A DNA stretch of 8,182 nucleotides from Pseudomonadota bacterium (GCA_019348095.1 JAHWKC010000090.1:1-8182); one strand, 5' to 3'. Positions 1-7,058 are shown, counted from the stretch's first letter. Notes: generated by a model from the sequence alone, not told the origin. Translations and numbers: made by a program.

Positions 1-267
1 ATGCTTCTCCAAAAGCAGGGTCCTGGACCGATCGCTCTCCTTCGTGTGTTGCGATCCGTCCAGTTCCACCACGAGCTTTAGTGACTCGCAGAAGAAGTCG
101 GCAACGTAAGGCGGGATCGGATGCTGACGGCGGAACTTCAGTCCGTCGAGCTGCCCGGCCCGCAAGTGATGCCAGAGCTTTCGCTCTGCGTCGGTCGAAG
201 TCCCGCGCAGCCGTCGCGCGGTGGCGAGGCTCCGGCTGGGTAATGGTGGTTTTGTTGTCTGCGGCAT
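1..267 (-). CDS. DUF559 endonuclease-like protein, 3' end beyond window (partial)
   Basis: The minus-strand frame is open from the ATG at 267-265 to base 1, giving 89 residues without a stop, so the C-terminus lies outside the window. The frame reads TDAERKLWHHLRAGQLDGLK (25-44), then FRRQHPIPPYVADFF (45-59) and KLVVELDGSQH (64-74). This is the typical DUF559 pattern, related to very-short-patch-repair (Vsr) nucleases of the PD-(D/E)XK fold. Likely active-site residues are D57, E68 and Q73/H74 (inference from the family). The missing part should be about 30 residues carrying the usual GY.V.RFW ending. An in-frame TGA at 279-277 makes ATG 267 the only ATG start. It lies 41 nt beyond the glyQ stop in the same direction. 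The substrate and biological role of this family are not established. Confidence is high for family, low for function. Confidence 0.85.
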   Translation of the reverse strand, partial: MPQTTKPPLPSRSLATARRLRGTSTDAERKLWHHLRAGQLDGLKFRRQHPIPPYVADFFCESLKLVVELDGSQHTKESDRSRTLLLEKH

Positions 268-272
268 CCCGA

Positions 273-306
273 ACCCTCACCCCAGCCCTCTCCCGGAGGG
301 AGAGGG
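273..306. repeat. Intergenic hairpin repeat, possible glyQ terminator
   Basis: A C-rich lead (273-285) is followed by a perfect 9-bp inverted repeat: CCCTCTCCC at 286-294, loop GGA at 295-297, GGGAGAGGG at 298-306. It begins two bases after the glyQ stop codon (309-311). A hairpin this strong could stop transcription, but no T-run follows it on the minus strand. Repeats of this CCCTCACCCC...CCCTCTCCC style are common between genes in xanthomonads and other proteobacteria (general knowledge). The terminator role is inference. Confidence 0.7.
274..278 (-). promoter_or_regulatory. Possible ribosome-binding site of the DUF559 gene inside the repeat
   Basis: On the minus strand the bases before the ATG read GGGGTGAGGGTTCGGG-ATG. 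The purine-rich GAGGG/GGTGA block lies 6 to 9 nt ahead of the start codon and comes from the C-rich lead of the repeat. It is a weak match to AGGAGGTGA, so this is only a plausible site. Confidence 0.3.
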
Positions 307-308
307 AG

Positions 309-1253
<945 letters not shown>

Positions 1254-1282
1254 GCTGTAAGGGCCGTGCACGAGGGCGCGCT

Positions 1283-1288
1283 AGTATA
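1283..1288 (-). promoter_or_regulatory. Candidate -10 box for glyQ
   Basis: The minus strand reads TATACT (1288-1283), one mismatch from TATAAT. It would start transcription near 1276, about 23 nt before ATG 1253. No good -35 hexamer is seen 16-18 nt upstream, so this rests on the -10 match and its position. Confidence 0.45.
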
Positions 1289-1381
1289 GCGAGCACCCGT
1301 GCGCGGGCTTTTTTGCCAGCCGCGGCCGGCGATGCGGACCGCGGCATCTCGCGGCGCGATTCGCACCGCACCGGGTTTGAC

Positions 1382-1387
1382 TACAAT
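1382..1387 (+). promoter_or_regulatory. Candidate -10 box for the glutamine amidotransferase gene
   Basis: TACAAT at 1382-1387 is one mismatch from the consensus and lies 33 nt before ATG 1421. A weak -35 candidate, TTCGCA at 1360-1365, is 16 nt upstream. Together with the opposed glyQ -10 this makes 1254-1420 a divergent promoter region. Confidence 0.4.
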
Positions 1388-1420
1388 CGGCGCCTCCGCA
1401 TTCGATGGCCGCGCGCCCCC

Positions 1421-2161
1421 ATGAGTCGCCCCTTCCTGATCGTCGAAGCCGGCCAGCCGGTCGCTTCCCTGCGCCGACACCGCGGCTTCCCGCACTGGAT
1501 CCGGGTCGCGGCCGGGCTGCACGCCGGCGATGCGGTGGCGGTGAACGTGGAGGCCGGCGAGCCGTTGCCGCCGCACGACCGACTGGCCGATGGCGCGTAT
1601 GCCGGCGTGATCGTCACCGGTTCGGCGGCGATGGTCACCGACCGCGCCGACTGGAGCGAGACCAGCGCGGCGTGGCTGCGCGAGGCCGCGCAGGCCGGGC
1701 AGCCGCTGCTGGCGATCTGCTACGGCCACCAGCTGCTCGCGCATGCCCTCGGCGGCGAGGTCGGCGATCACCCCGGCGGGCGCGAGATGGGCACGGTGGA
1801 CATCACCCTGCTGCACCCGGCCGCCGGCGACGACCCGCTGTTCGCGGCCCTGCCCGGCACCTTCGCCGCGCAGGCCACCCACATGCAGACGGTATTGCGC
1901 GCGCCGCAGGGCGCGCAGGTGCTGGCCAGATCCGACCACGACGCCTGCCAGGCGTTCCGCTGGGGCGAGTGCGCCTGGGGCGTACAGTTCCATCCCGAGT
2001 TCAGCGCCACCCACATGCGCGGCTACATCGACGCGCGCCGGGTGGTGCTGCAGCGCGAGGGCCGCTGCCCCAGGACGCTGGTCCACGACGTGCGCGCGAC
2101 GCCGCATGCGCGGCGGCTGCTGCGGCGCTTCGTGCACCACGCGCGCGGGCTGGCGCGCTGA
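1421..2161 (+). CDS. Stand-alone class I glutamine amidotransferase (GMP synthase-like)
   Basis: The protein has 246 residues and consists essentially of one class I glutamine amidotransferase domain, which releases ammonia from glutamine. The nucleophile elbow is LLAICYGHQLLAHALGG (96-112) with Cys100; the rest of the triad is His191 and Glu193 in WGVQFHPEF (186-194). GVIVTGSAAMV (62-72) matches the oxyanion-region segment of the family. No synthetase or acceptor domain is fused, so this is not a full GuaA. Proteins of this type are often annotated as 'glutamine amidotransferase' or 'GMP synthase-like', and the true acceptor is unknown. The frame stays open upstream, but ATG 1421 starts where family homology begins. 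The Arg/His-rich tail (214-246) is probably accessory. It diverges from glyQ and lies 100 nt ahead of a membrane protein gene on the same strand. Domain call firm; substrate unknown. Confidence 0.88.
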   Translation: MSRPFLIVEAGQPVASLRRHRGFPHWIRVAAGLHAGDAVAVNVEAGEPLPPHDRLADGAYAGVIVTGSAAMVTDRADWSETSAAWLREAAQAGQPLLAICYGHQLLAHALGGEVGDHPGGREMGTVDITLLHPAAGDDPLFAALPGTFAAQATHMQTVLRAPQGAQVLARSDHDACQAFRWGECAWGVQFHPEFSATHMRGYIDARRVVLQREGRCPRTLVHDVRATPHARRLLRRFVHHARGLAR

Positions 2162-2261
2162 CGCGCTTTGCGCACGCGCCAAGCGGCGGTGCCGCGGCCG
2201 AACGTCGCCCCCAGTGGCGGACAATGAGGCCGAAGAGATTCATCACCTGGGGAGTTGAGCG

Positions 2262-3098
2262 ATGACACAGATTCACAAGGTACCGTTCAGTGCCGGCGCG
2301 GAGTGGCTGCTCGGCGGCTTCCGCATCCTGCGCCGGGCGCCGCTGTCGCTGGGCCTGCTCGGGCTGATCTGGGGTGGCCTGTCGGCGCTGGCGTCAGCGA
2401 CCGGGCAGGTCTGGTTGAGCCTGATCGTGGCCGTGCTCGGCCCGGTCCTGTTCGGCGGCATCATCTACGCCGCGCGCGAGGTCGACCAGGGCCGCGCGGC
2501 CTTGCCGATGCACCTGCTGCAGGGCCCGCGCGAGGGCAAGCTGCCACGCCTGCTGGCGATGCTGCTGCCGCAGATCGCCGCGCTGGTGCTATTGGTCCTG
2601 TTGCTGCTCGTGCTGATCGGCAGCGACCAGCTGCAGCAGGTCGCGCAGATATTCCAGCAGATGCAGACCAACCCCGACCCGGAGCTGGCGAGCGCGTTGC
2701 CGGCCGCGCGCCTGCTGCTGTGGATGCTGTTGGCGGTGCTGGTCGGCATCGTCGCGGGCTTCTTCACCTTTGTCGCGATCCCCGAGGTGATGTTCACCCA
2801 GCGCGGCGCGTTCGACGCGATGGCGATCAGCTTCCGCGCCTGCCTGCGCAATCTCGCGGCGTTGGTGGTGATGATCGTGCTGATGTTCATCGCGGTGCTG
2901 GCGATCAGCATTGCGATCAACATCGTGGTGATGCTGCTGGGCTGGGTGATCGGGCCGCAGCCGGCCTTGTTCGTCGGCCAGCTGCTGACCATGGCGGTGC
3001 TGATGCCGGTGATGGCCGGCACGATCTACTTTGCCTGGCGGCAACTGCTCGGCGATGCACCGGCGGTGCCGGTGGTCAATGAAGGATTCGAGGCCTGA
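2262..3098 (+). CDS. BPSS1780-family multi-pass membrane protein
   Basis: This 278-residue inner-membrane protein of unknown function begins with VPFSAGAEWLLGGFRILRRA (7-26), the characteristic entry of the BPSS1780 family. Hydrophobic segments lie at about 27-47, 50-71, 98-119, 148-172, 197-228 (long enough for two passes) and 234-257. A short polar, Gln-rich stretch (121-145) lies between the third and fourth. The start is supported by GGGGAG at 2249-2254, 7 nt before the ATG. A possible -10, GACAAT at 2219-2224, is weak. The preceding amidotransferase gene ends 100 nt upstream, so co-transcription is possible but not shown. It converges on tatC. No catalytic motif is visible, and no function is proposed. 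Confidence 0.85.
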   Translation: MTQIHKVPFSAGAEWLLGGFRILRRAPLSLGLLGLIWGGLSALASATGQVWLSLIVAVLGPVLFGGIIYAAREVDQGRAALPMHLLQGPREGKLPRLLAMLLPQIAALVLLVLLLLVLIGSDQLQQVAQIFQQMQTNPDPELASALPAARLLLWMLLAVLVGIVAGFFTFVAIPEVMFTQRGAFDAMAISFRACLRNLAALVVMIVLMFIAVLAISIAINIVVMLLGWVIGPQPALFVGQLLTMAVLMPVMAGTIYFAWRQLLGDAPAVPVVNEGFEA

Positions 3099-3111
3099 CC
3101 GGAGGGCCGAG

Positions 3112-3189
3112 GTGGTGCCGAGCTTGCTCGGCAGCGCTCGCGGACAACCGCGCAATGCACAAATCGCAGCCGAGCAAGCTCGGCTCTAC
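3112..3189. repeat. REP-type inverted pair between convergent genes
   Basis: A 16-nt unit, GCCGAGCTTGCTCGGC, lies at 3117-3132, and its exact reverse complement at 3169-3184, 36 nt apart. Each unit is itself a hairpin: a 6-bp stem (GCCGAG/CTCGGC) with a 4-nt loop. The right copy carries the GTAG tail of Stenotrophomonas/Xanthomonas REPs (read on the minus strand, 3189-3186). The left copy has GTGG instead (3112-3115) and so looks decayed. Placed between the 3' ends of the membrane protein gene and tatC, it could also act as a two-way transcription stop, although no T-run is present. Confidence 0.8.
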
Positions 3190-3215
3190 GGGGCATGCCC
3201 GGAGGGAGCCCGCCG

Positions 3216-3992
3216 CTATCGCTCCGGCTTCGGCGCCAGCCATCGCGCCGCGATGATGCCGATCTCGTACAGCGCGATCATCGGTATTGCCAGCATAAGC
3301 TGCGAGATCACATCGGGCGGGGTGATGATCGCGGCGACCACGAACACGCCGACCACCGCGTAGCCGCGCGACTCGCTCAGTTGCGCCGGCGTCACCCAGC
3401 CCAGCAACGACAGGATCACCAGCGCGACCGGCAGCTCGAAGCTCAGCCCGAACGCCAGGAAGATCACCAGCACGAAGTCCAGGTAGGCGCTGATGTCGGT
3501 CATCATCGCCACCCCTTCCGGGGTCGTGCTGGTCAGGAATCCGAACACGGTCGGCAGCACCAGGTAGAACGCGAATGCGCAGCCGCCGTAGAACAGCGCC
3601 ACCGCCGAGCCCAGCAGCGGCAGCGCCAGGCGCTTCTCGCGCTGGTACAGGCCCGGGGCGACGAATGCCCACGCCTGGTACAGCAGCCACGGCATCGCGA
3701 TCATCAGCGCGGCGAACAGCGCCAGCTTGATCGGCGCGAAAAACGGCGAGGCCACTTCGACCGCGATCAACTGCGCGCCGCGGGGCAGCTTGGCGATCAG
3801 CGGTTCGGCCAGCCAGGCGTACAGGCCGTTGGCGAACGGCAGCAGCGCGGCGAACACGACCAGCAGCCCGACCACCGAGCGCAGCAGGCGCGAACGCAGC
3901 TCGATCAGGTGATCGAGCAGGCGCGGTTCGGCGTCCGGGGCGTCGGCGCCCGGTCCGGCCGCCGGCCGGTCGGTGTTGCGCGGGGTGGTCAT
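3216..3992 (-). CDS. tatC: Twin-arginine translocase subunit TatC
   Basis: TatC is the six-pass inner-membrane receptor that, with TatB, binds RR signal peptides of folded proteins. It has 258 residues, typical for the family. Signature elements are LLDHLIELRSRLL (25-37, with Glu31), FVAPGLYQREKR (110-121, Glu119 in the signal-peptide-binding loop), FGLSFELPVALVIL (181-194, Glu186) and the C-terminal IITPPDVISQLMLAIP (222-237, Asp227). The N-terminal 22 residues are a polar Pro/Ala/Asp extension ahead of the conserved part. The start ATG (3992-3990) overlaps the tatB stop in an ATGA junction, which supports the start and suggests coupled translation. It is the last gene of tatABC in the window and is followed by a REP pair. 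All expected key residues are present. Confidence 0.97.
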   Translation of the reverse strand: MTTPRNTDRPAAGPGADAPDAEPRLLDHLIELRSRLLRSVVGLLVVFAALLPFANGLYAWLAEPLIAKLPRGAQLIAVEVASPFFAPIKLALFAALMIAMPWLLYQAWAFVAPGLYQREKRLALPLLGSAVALFYGGCAFAFYLVLPTVFGFLTSTTPEGVAMMTDISAYLDFVLVIFLAFGLSFELPVALVILSLLGWVTPAQLSESRGYAVVGVFVVAAIITPPDVISQLMLAIPMIALYEIGIIAARWLAPKPER

Positions 3993-4507
3993 CGAGCGCC
4001 GGTGCCGGTCGCCGGCGGCCGCGGGTCGGGCTCGCGTTGCGGCGCGCCGCCGGGATCGGGGTCACGCCGGATCGGCTCGCCCGGGTTTGGATCGCCGCGG
4101 TCGGGCTCGCCCGGGTCAGGGTCGCGGCGCTGCGGATTCGGTGCCGGATCGGGCGGTTCACGCCGCTCCGGCCCGGGCGGTTCCGGCTCCGGTCGGTCGT
4201 GCTGCAGCCGCTCGGGTCGCGCGCTGTCAGGATCGAGGCTGCGAAATTCGCGCTGCATGTCCTGTCCGCTGCGTTGCAGGTCGTCGCGGGCCTCGCGCAG
4301 GTCGTCGCGGGTCTGGCGCAGGCTGCGCTTGAACTCCTCGTCGGCCAGCTCATGCTCCAGTTCGGACTTCACCGAATACCACTGCGCACGTGCGCGGCGC
4401 ACCCACAGCCCGGCGAAGCGCGCGGCCTTGGGCAGGCGTTCGGGACCGAGCACCAGCAGCGCGACCAGCGCGACCAGGAACAGCTCGGAGAAGCCGATAT
4501 CGAACAT
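3989..4507 (-). CDS. tatB: Sec-independent translocase subunit TatB
   Basis: TatB partners TatC in the receptor complex for twin-arginine signal peptides. The 172-residue protein starts MFDIGFSELFLVALVALLVL (1-20), a single short N-terminal membrane segment with Glu8. The GPERLPKAAR hinge follows (21-30), then a charged amphipathic helix to about residue 90 (AQWYSVKSELEHELADEEF at 41-59). From about 92 to the end the chain is disordered-looking, rich in Pro, Arg, Asp and Glu, and includes four ten-residue repeats at 127-166. E. coli TatB has the same overall plan and similar size, but the regular repeat is unusual. It lies 30 nt after tatA and overlaps tatC by 4 nt. TatB rather than TatA is indicated by the GPE hinge, the length and the gene order. 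Confidence 0.95.
   Translation of the reverse strand: MFDIGFSELFLVALVALLVLGPERLPKAARFAGLWVRRARAQWYSVKSELEHELADEEFKRSLRQTRDDLREARDDLQRSGQDMQREFRSLDPDSARPERLQHDRPEPEPPGPERREPPDPAPNPQRRDPDPGEPDRGDPNPGEPIRRDPDPGGAPQREPDPRPPATGTGAR
4010..4129 (-). repeat. Four tandem 30-bp units in tatB (decapeptide repeat)
   Basis: TatB residues 127-166 divide into four ten-residue units: RRDPDPGEPD, RGDPNPGEPI, RRDPDPGGAP and QREPDPRPPA. The pattern is [R/Q]-x-[D/E]-P-x-P-x-x-P/A-x. The first two units are also similar in DNA (both carry GGCTCGCCCGGGT on the plus strand), which points to slippage or unequal recombination within the gene. The last unit is more diverged. Confidence 0.75.
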
Positions 4508-4537
4508 GGTCGAACGCCGCCGACGCCGCGCGCGGCG

Positions 4538-4792
4538 TTAGCGCGGCGTGCGGTCGTCGTGGCGCGGCGGCGTTTCGGCGTCCTGCTTGGGGACATCGCT
4601 GCGCGGCGCATCGGCGTTGCGCGACTCGTCGCGCAACTGCGCATCGGGGCCGTCGTCGTCCTTCACGCCTTTCTTGAAGCCACGCACCGCTTCGCCGAGG
4701 TCCTGGCCGACGTTCTTCAGGCGCTTGGTGCCGAACACCAGCACCACGACCACCAGCACCACCAGCCAGTGCCAGATACTCAAACTGCCCAT
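4538..4792 (-). CDS. tatA: Sec-independent translocase subunit TatA
   Basis: TatA oligomerises in the inner membrane to make the passage used by folded twin-arginine substrates. The 84-residue protein starts [20 protein letters not shown] (1-20), one membrane segment, followed by the family hinge [20 protein letters not shown] (20-39) and a charged Asp/Arg/Lys tail. The frame is open 45 nt further upstream, to an ATG-like start at 4837, but ATG 4792 gives the exact family N-terminus. No clear Shine-Dalgarno sequence precedes it. It is first in a compact tatA-tatB-tatC operon (30-nt gap to tatB). The FGTKRL hinge and short length mark it as TatA and not TatB. Confidence 0.95.
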   Translation of the reverse strand: MGSLSIWHWLVVLVVVVLVFGTKRLKNVGQDLGEAVRGFKKGVKDDDGPDAQLRDESRNADAPRSDVPKQDAETPPRHDDRTPR

Positions 4793-4819
4793 GGGAATGC
4801 TCGGTCGCGAGGGGTGCTC

Positions 4820-4845
4820 AGGATACCGCAGCAGCACTGGGTCAA
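4820..4845 (-). promoter_or_regulatory. Weak promoter-like elements ahead of tatA
   Basis: On the minus strand TTGACC (4845-4840) resembles a -35 box and TATCCT (4825-4820) a -10 box, but the spacer is only 14 nt, shorter than the normal 16-18. The -35-like hexamer lies inside the repeated sequence described at 4841-4944. A promoter is expected here because tatA leads its operon, but this assignment is tentative. Confidence 0.25.
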
Positions 4846-4944
4846 CGGTGAACCGTCAACGGTGAACAGGAGAGGCAAACCGCAAAGCCGAGCACGCAGC
4901 CACTGCGCCTGCCTGGACCCACTGTTCACCTTTGACCGTTCACC
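4841..4944. repeat. Direct and inverted repeat between SYLF gene and tatA
   Basis: GTCAACGGTGAAC occurs twice in tandem with a 14-nt period (4841-4853 and 4855-4867). An inverted copy with one mismatch, GTTCACCTTTGAC, lies at 4924-4936, followed by a half copy GTTCACC at 4938-4944. Bases 4847-4867 pair with 4924-4944 over 21 positions with two mismatches, enclosing 56 nt. The right arm ends 3 nt from the SYLF stop codon (4950-4948). It could form a terminator-like stem for the SYLF transcript; the function is not shown. Confidence 0.75.
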
Positions 4945-4947
4945 CGC

Positions 4948-5802
4948 TCATGGCAGCGGCTCGACCTGGGTCGGGCTCTCCACGGTCTCGAACGGTAGTG
5001 GCTGGGGCTGGGGCTGCGGCTGCGCGGGGCTCCAGTCCTGGGCCGGCTGGGCCTGCGCGCTTGCCGGCGCGCCGGGTTGGACTGCCGCCCGGCCGCGGCC
5101 GGTGCCGCGGGCGTAGCTGGCCGCGGCGGTGGCTTCCTCGAGCTGGTCGCGGAAGTTGACGATCGCATTGGACGGCTGCTGCGCTGCGCGCCCTTCAAAG
5201 ATCATCCGCGGCGTGGTGCCCTGGCCGTAGACCGCCTGGTTGGCGTCGTCATCGATGCTCAGCACCGCGCCATCGAGCGCCACACCGGCGAACAGCCCGC
5301 GTGCGCGCGACCACGACCAGATCTCCGCCTCCAGCTGGCCGTCGGTGGCCATCGCGGTGCTGCGCCCGATCGGACCGGCGGCGATGCTGGCGTCGCCGCC
5401 GAGGGTGATCTTGCCGTTGACGATCGAGTCGAGCCCGCGCTGGCTGGTGAACACCAGCACGATGTCGGAGGACTGCACGCCGGCCTGGAAGCCGATGCTG
5501 CCGCCGGTGAGCTTGACGAACGCCGGATTGGACCAGGTGCCGTCGGGGCTCCTGACCGAGACCACGCCATGCCCGCGGCGGCCGCCGAACACCAGCCCGA
5601 TCTTCAGCGTGTCAGGCACCACCACTATCCCGCGCGCCTGGTCGAGCAGCTTGTCGGGGATCGCCGACTCCGGGATGTCCTGGATGTCGGTCAGCACGCG
5701 CAGCGCGTTGCGCGCGCGGGCGTCTTCGGTGGGTCCGGCCACCGCGGCCGTGGCGAAGCCGAAGGTCAGCAGCAGGATGGCAAGGCGCGGCAAGCGGTGC
5801 AT
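4948..5802 (-). CDS. Secreted SYLF-domain (Ysc84/DUF500-like) protein
   Basis: The 284-residue protein begins with a Sec-type signal peptide: MHRLPRLAILLLTFGFATAA, then VAG, with likely cleavage after Ala22 (AVA-GP). There is no twin-arginine motif. The SYLF domain, a lipid-binding module known from Ysc84/SH3YL1, covers about 55-192: RGIVVVPDTLKIGLVFGGRR (57-76), GVVSVRSPDGTWSNPAFVKL (79-98), GGSIGFQAGVQSSDIVLVF (100-118) and SRARGLFAGVALDGAVLSID (165-184). A helical stretch (208-230) and a Pro/Gln/Ala tail with PQPQPQPQP (260-268) follow. Bacterial members are usually annotated as lipid-binding SYLF domain proteins of unknown role; here a periplasmic or membrane-associated location is likely. 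The frame is open to 5988, but ATG 5802 has GGAG 6 nt ahead and a clean signal peptide. It points toward tatA, with 155 nt between, and diverges from hemH. Confidence 0.88.
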   Translation of the reverse strand: MHRLPRLAILLLTFGFATAAVAGPTEDARARNALRVLTDIQDIPESAIPDKLLDQARGIVVVPDTLKIGLVFGGRRGHGVVSVRSPDGTWSNPAFVKLTGGSIGFQAGVQSSDIVLVFTSQRGLDSIVNGKITLGGDASIAAGPIGRSTAMATDGQLEAEIWSWSRARGLFAGVALDGAVLSIDDDANQAVYGQGTTPRMIFEGRAAQQPSNAIVNFRDQLEEATAAASYARGTGRGRAAVQPGAPASAQAQPAQDWSPAQPQPQPQPLPFETVESPTQVEPLP

Positions 5803-5808
5803 GGCGAA

Positions 5809-5812
5809 CTCC
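5809..5812 (-). promoter_or_regulatory. Ribosome-binding site fixing the SYLF start
   Basis: GGAG (5812-5809, minus strand) lies 6 nt ahead of ATG 5802. It favours this start over the longer open frame reaching 5988, whose extra 62 residues look unlike a protein N-terminus and would bury the signal peptide. Confidence 0.65.
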
Positions 5813-6023
5813 AGCGAAGCGAGTGGGGTGGTGGCGTGGACCGCGAGCGGCACGGGTTGGTTCAGGCTAGGCAGGCGGCAATGAATCGCCACGGAACTGG
5901 TGCATCGCGCTCCAGGTTGCCCCGGGGGTGGTCGCCCATGGTCGTCATCCCAGGCGGTGGCGCCGATCTTCCCGCGCCCTGCCGGCACCGGGCAAGCCGT
6001 TGCGGCGCCCGGGCTGTCATCCT

Positions 6024-7022
6024 ATGCCGATGACCGCGACCGCCGCCTCCCCAACCCTGCCCCCCGGAGCCACGGCCGTGGTGCTGGTCAACCTCGGCAC
6101 GCCCGATGCGCCGACCGCGCCGGCGGTGCGCCGCTACCTCGCCGAGTTCCTGCACGACCGCCGCGTGGTGGATCTGACGCGCTGGTTGTGGTGCCCGCTG
6201 CTGCACTTCGGCATCCTGCCGATCCGTTCGCCGAAGGTCGCGCGGAAATATGCGAGCGTCTGGCTGCCCGGTGCCGATGGCGGTTCGCCGCTGGCCGTGT
6301 ACACCCGGCGGCTGGCCGCAGCGGTGCAGCGCGAGCTGCCCGGCATGCGCGTGATCGACGCGATGCGCTACGGCAATCCGGCGCTGGCGGGCGTTCTGCA
6401 GCAATTGCGCGCCGACGGCGCCGGTCGCGTGCTGGTGCTGCCGCTGTATCCGCAGTATTCGAGCTCGACCACCGCGTCGGTCGGCGACGTGCTGGCGCGC
6501 ATCGACGGCTTGCACGCGCGCATGGTCCAGGACTATCACCTCGATGCGGACTGGGTCGCCGCGGTGGCCGCGTCGATCCGCGCGCACTGGCAGGCGCAGG
6601 GTGCCGGCGAGCACCTGCTGTTTTCGTTCCACGGCCTGCCGCAGCGCTTCGCCGACAACGGCGACCCGTATCCGCGCCATTGCCAGGCCAGCGCCCGCGC
6701 CATCGCGCAGGCGCTGGAGCTCGCCGACGGGGCGTGGACGCTGAGCTACCAGTCCCGCTTTGGTCGCGAGAAATGGCTGGAGCCGGCCACCAGCACCACG
6801 CTGCAGGCGCTGGCGGCGCGTGGCGTGCGACAGGTCGACGTGGTCGCGCCCGGGTTTGCGGTCGACTGTCTGGAGACGCTGGAAGAGGTCGCGATGATGC
6901 TGGCGGAGGAGTTCGCCGAGAGCGGCGGGCAATTGCGCTATATCCCGTGCCTCAACGACAGCGCGCCACATGCGCAGGCGCTCGCGGCGATCGTGCGGCG
7001 TGAGCTGGACGCAGGGCAGTGA
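6024..7022 (+). CDS. hemH: Ferrochelatase
   Basis: Ferrochelatase inserts Fe2+ into protoporphyrin IX, the last step of protoheme synthesis, at the cytoplasmic face of the membrane. The protein has 332 residues from ATG 6024 or 330 from ATG 6030; both are possible and neither has a clear ribosome-binding site. Positions below count from 6030. Signature segments are [20 protein letters not shown] (16-35), AMRYGNPAL (111-119), [14 protein letters not shown] (137-150), [12 protein letters not shown] (196-207, catalytic His201), [17 protein letters not shown] (238-254) and [17 protein letters not shown] (271-287, Glu282). All expected catalytic residues are present. Cysteines are at 55, 218, 280 and 307; I do not claim an Fe-S cluster. 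The frame stays open back to 5928, but conservation starts near residue 15. A REP pair follows the stop. Confidence 0.96.
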   Translation: MPMTATAASPTLPPGATAVVLVNLGTPDAPTAPAVRRYLAEFLHDRRVVDLTRWLWCPLLHFGILPIRSPKVARKYASVWLPGADGGSPLAVYTRRLAAAVQRELPGMRVIDAMRYGNPALAGVLQQLRADGAGRVLVLPLYPQYSSSTTASVGDVLARIDGLHARMVQDYHLDADWVAAVAASIRAHWQAQGAGEHLLFSFHGLPQRFADNGDPYPRHCQASARAIAQALELADGAWTLSYQSRFGREKWLEPATSTTLQALAARGVRQVDVVAPGFAVDCLETLEEVAMMLAEEFAESGGQLRYIPCLNDSAPHAQALAAIVRRELDAGQ

Positions 7023-7058
7023 TGCGTTCTTCCGGCCGTGCCAGCGCTGCCTTGTCTG

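Noticed and set aside
3199..3227. A 6-bp CCGGAG/CTCCGG hairpin over the tatC stop
   Set aside because: Short stem with a long loop, no T-run, and likely chance in GC-rich sequence.
3195..4541. A 448-codon open frame on the plus strand opposite tatC and tatB
   Set aside because: Its Arg/Gln/Gly/Ser-rich low-complexity translation mirrors the tatB repeats and TatC hydrophobic codons; the minus-strand genes are certain.
4948..5802. SYLF protein as a Tat substrate because it lies next to tatABC
   Set aside because: Its signal peptide MHRLPRLAIL has no twin-arginine motif and looks like an ordinary Sec signal; it is also separated from tatA by a repeat-rich gap.
5928..6023. N-terminal extension of hemH
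   Set aside because: The extra 32 residues are Arg/Pro-rich, without similarity to ferrochelatase N-termini; the conserved region begins after ATG 6024/6030.
6000..6028. A promoter with TTGCGG and TATGCC directly over the hemH start
   Set aside because: The -10 would overlap the start codon, so transcription would begin inside the gene; the hexamer matches are also poor.
5862..6971. A 369-codon minus-strand open frame opposite hemH
   Set aside because: Full overlap with a clear ferrochelatase and a His/Arg/Gln-rich translation with no motif.
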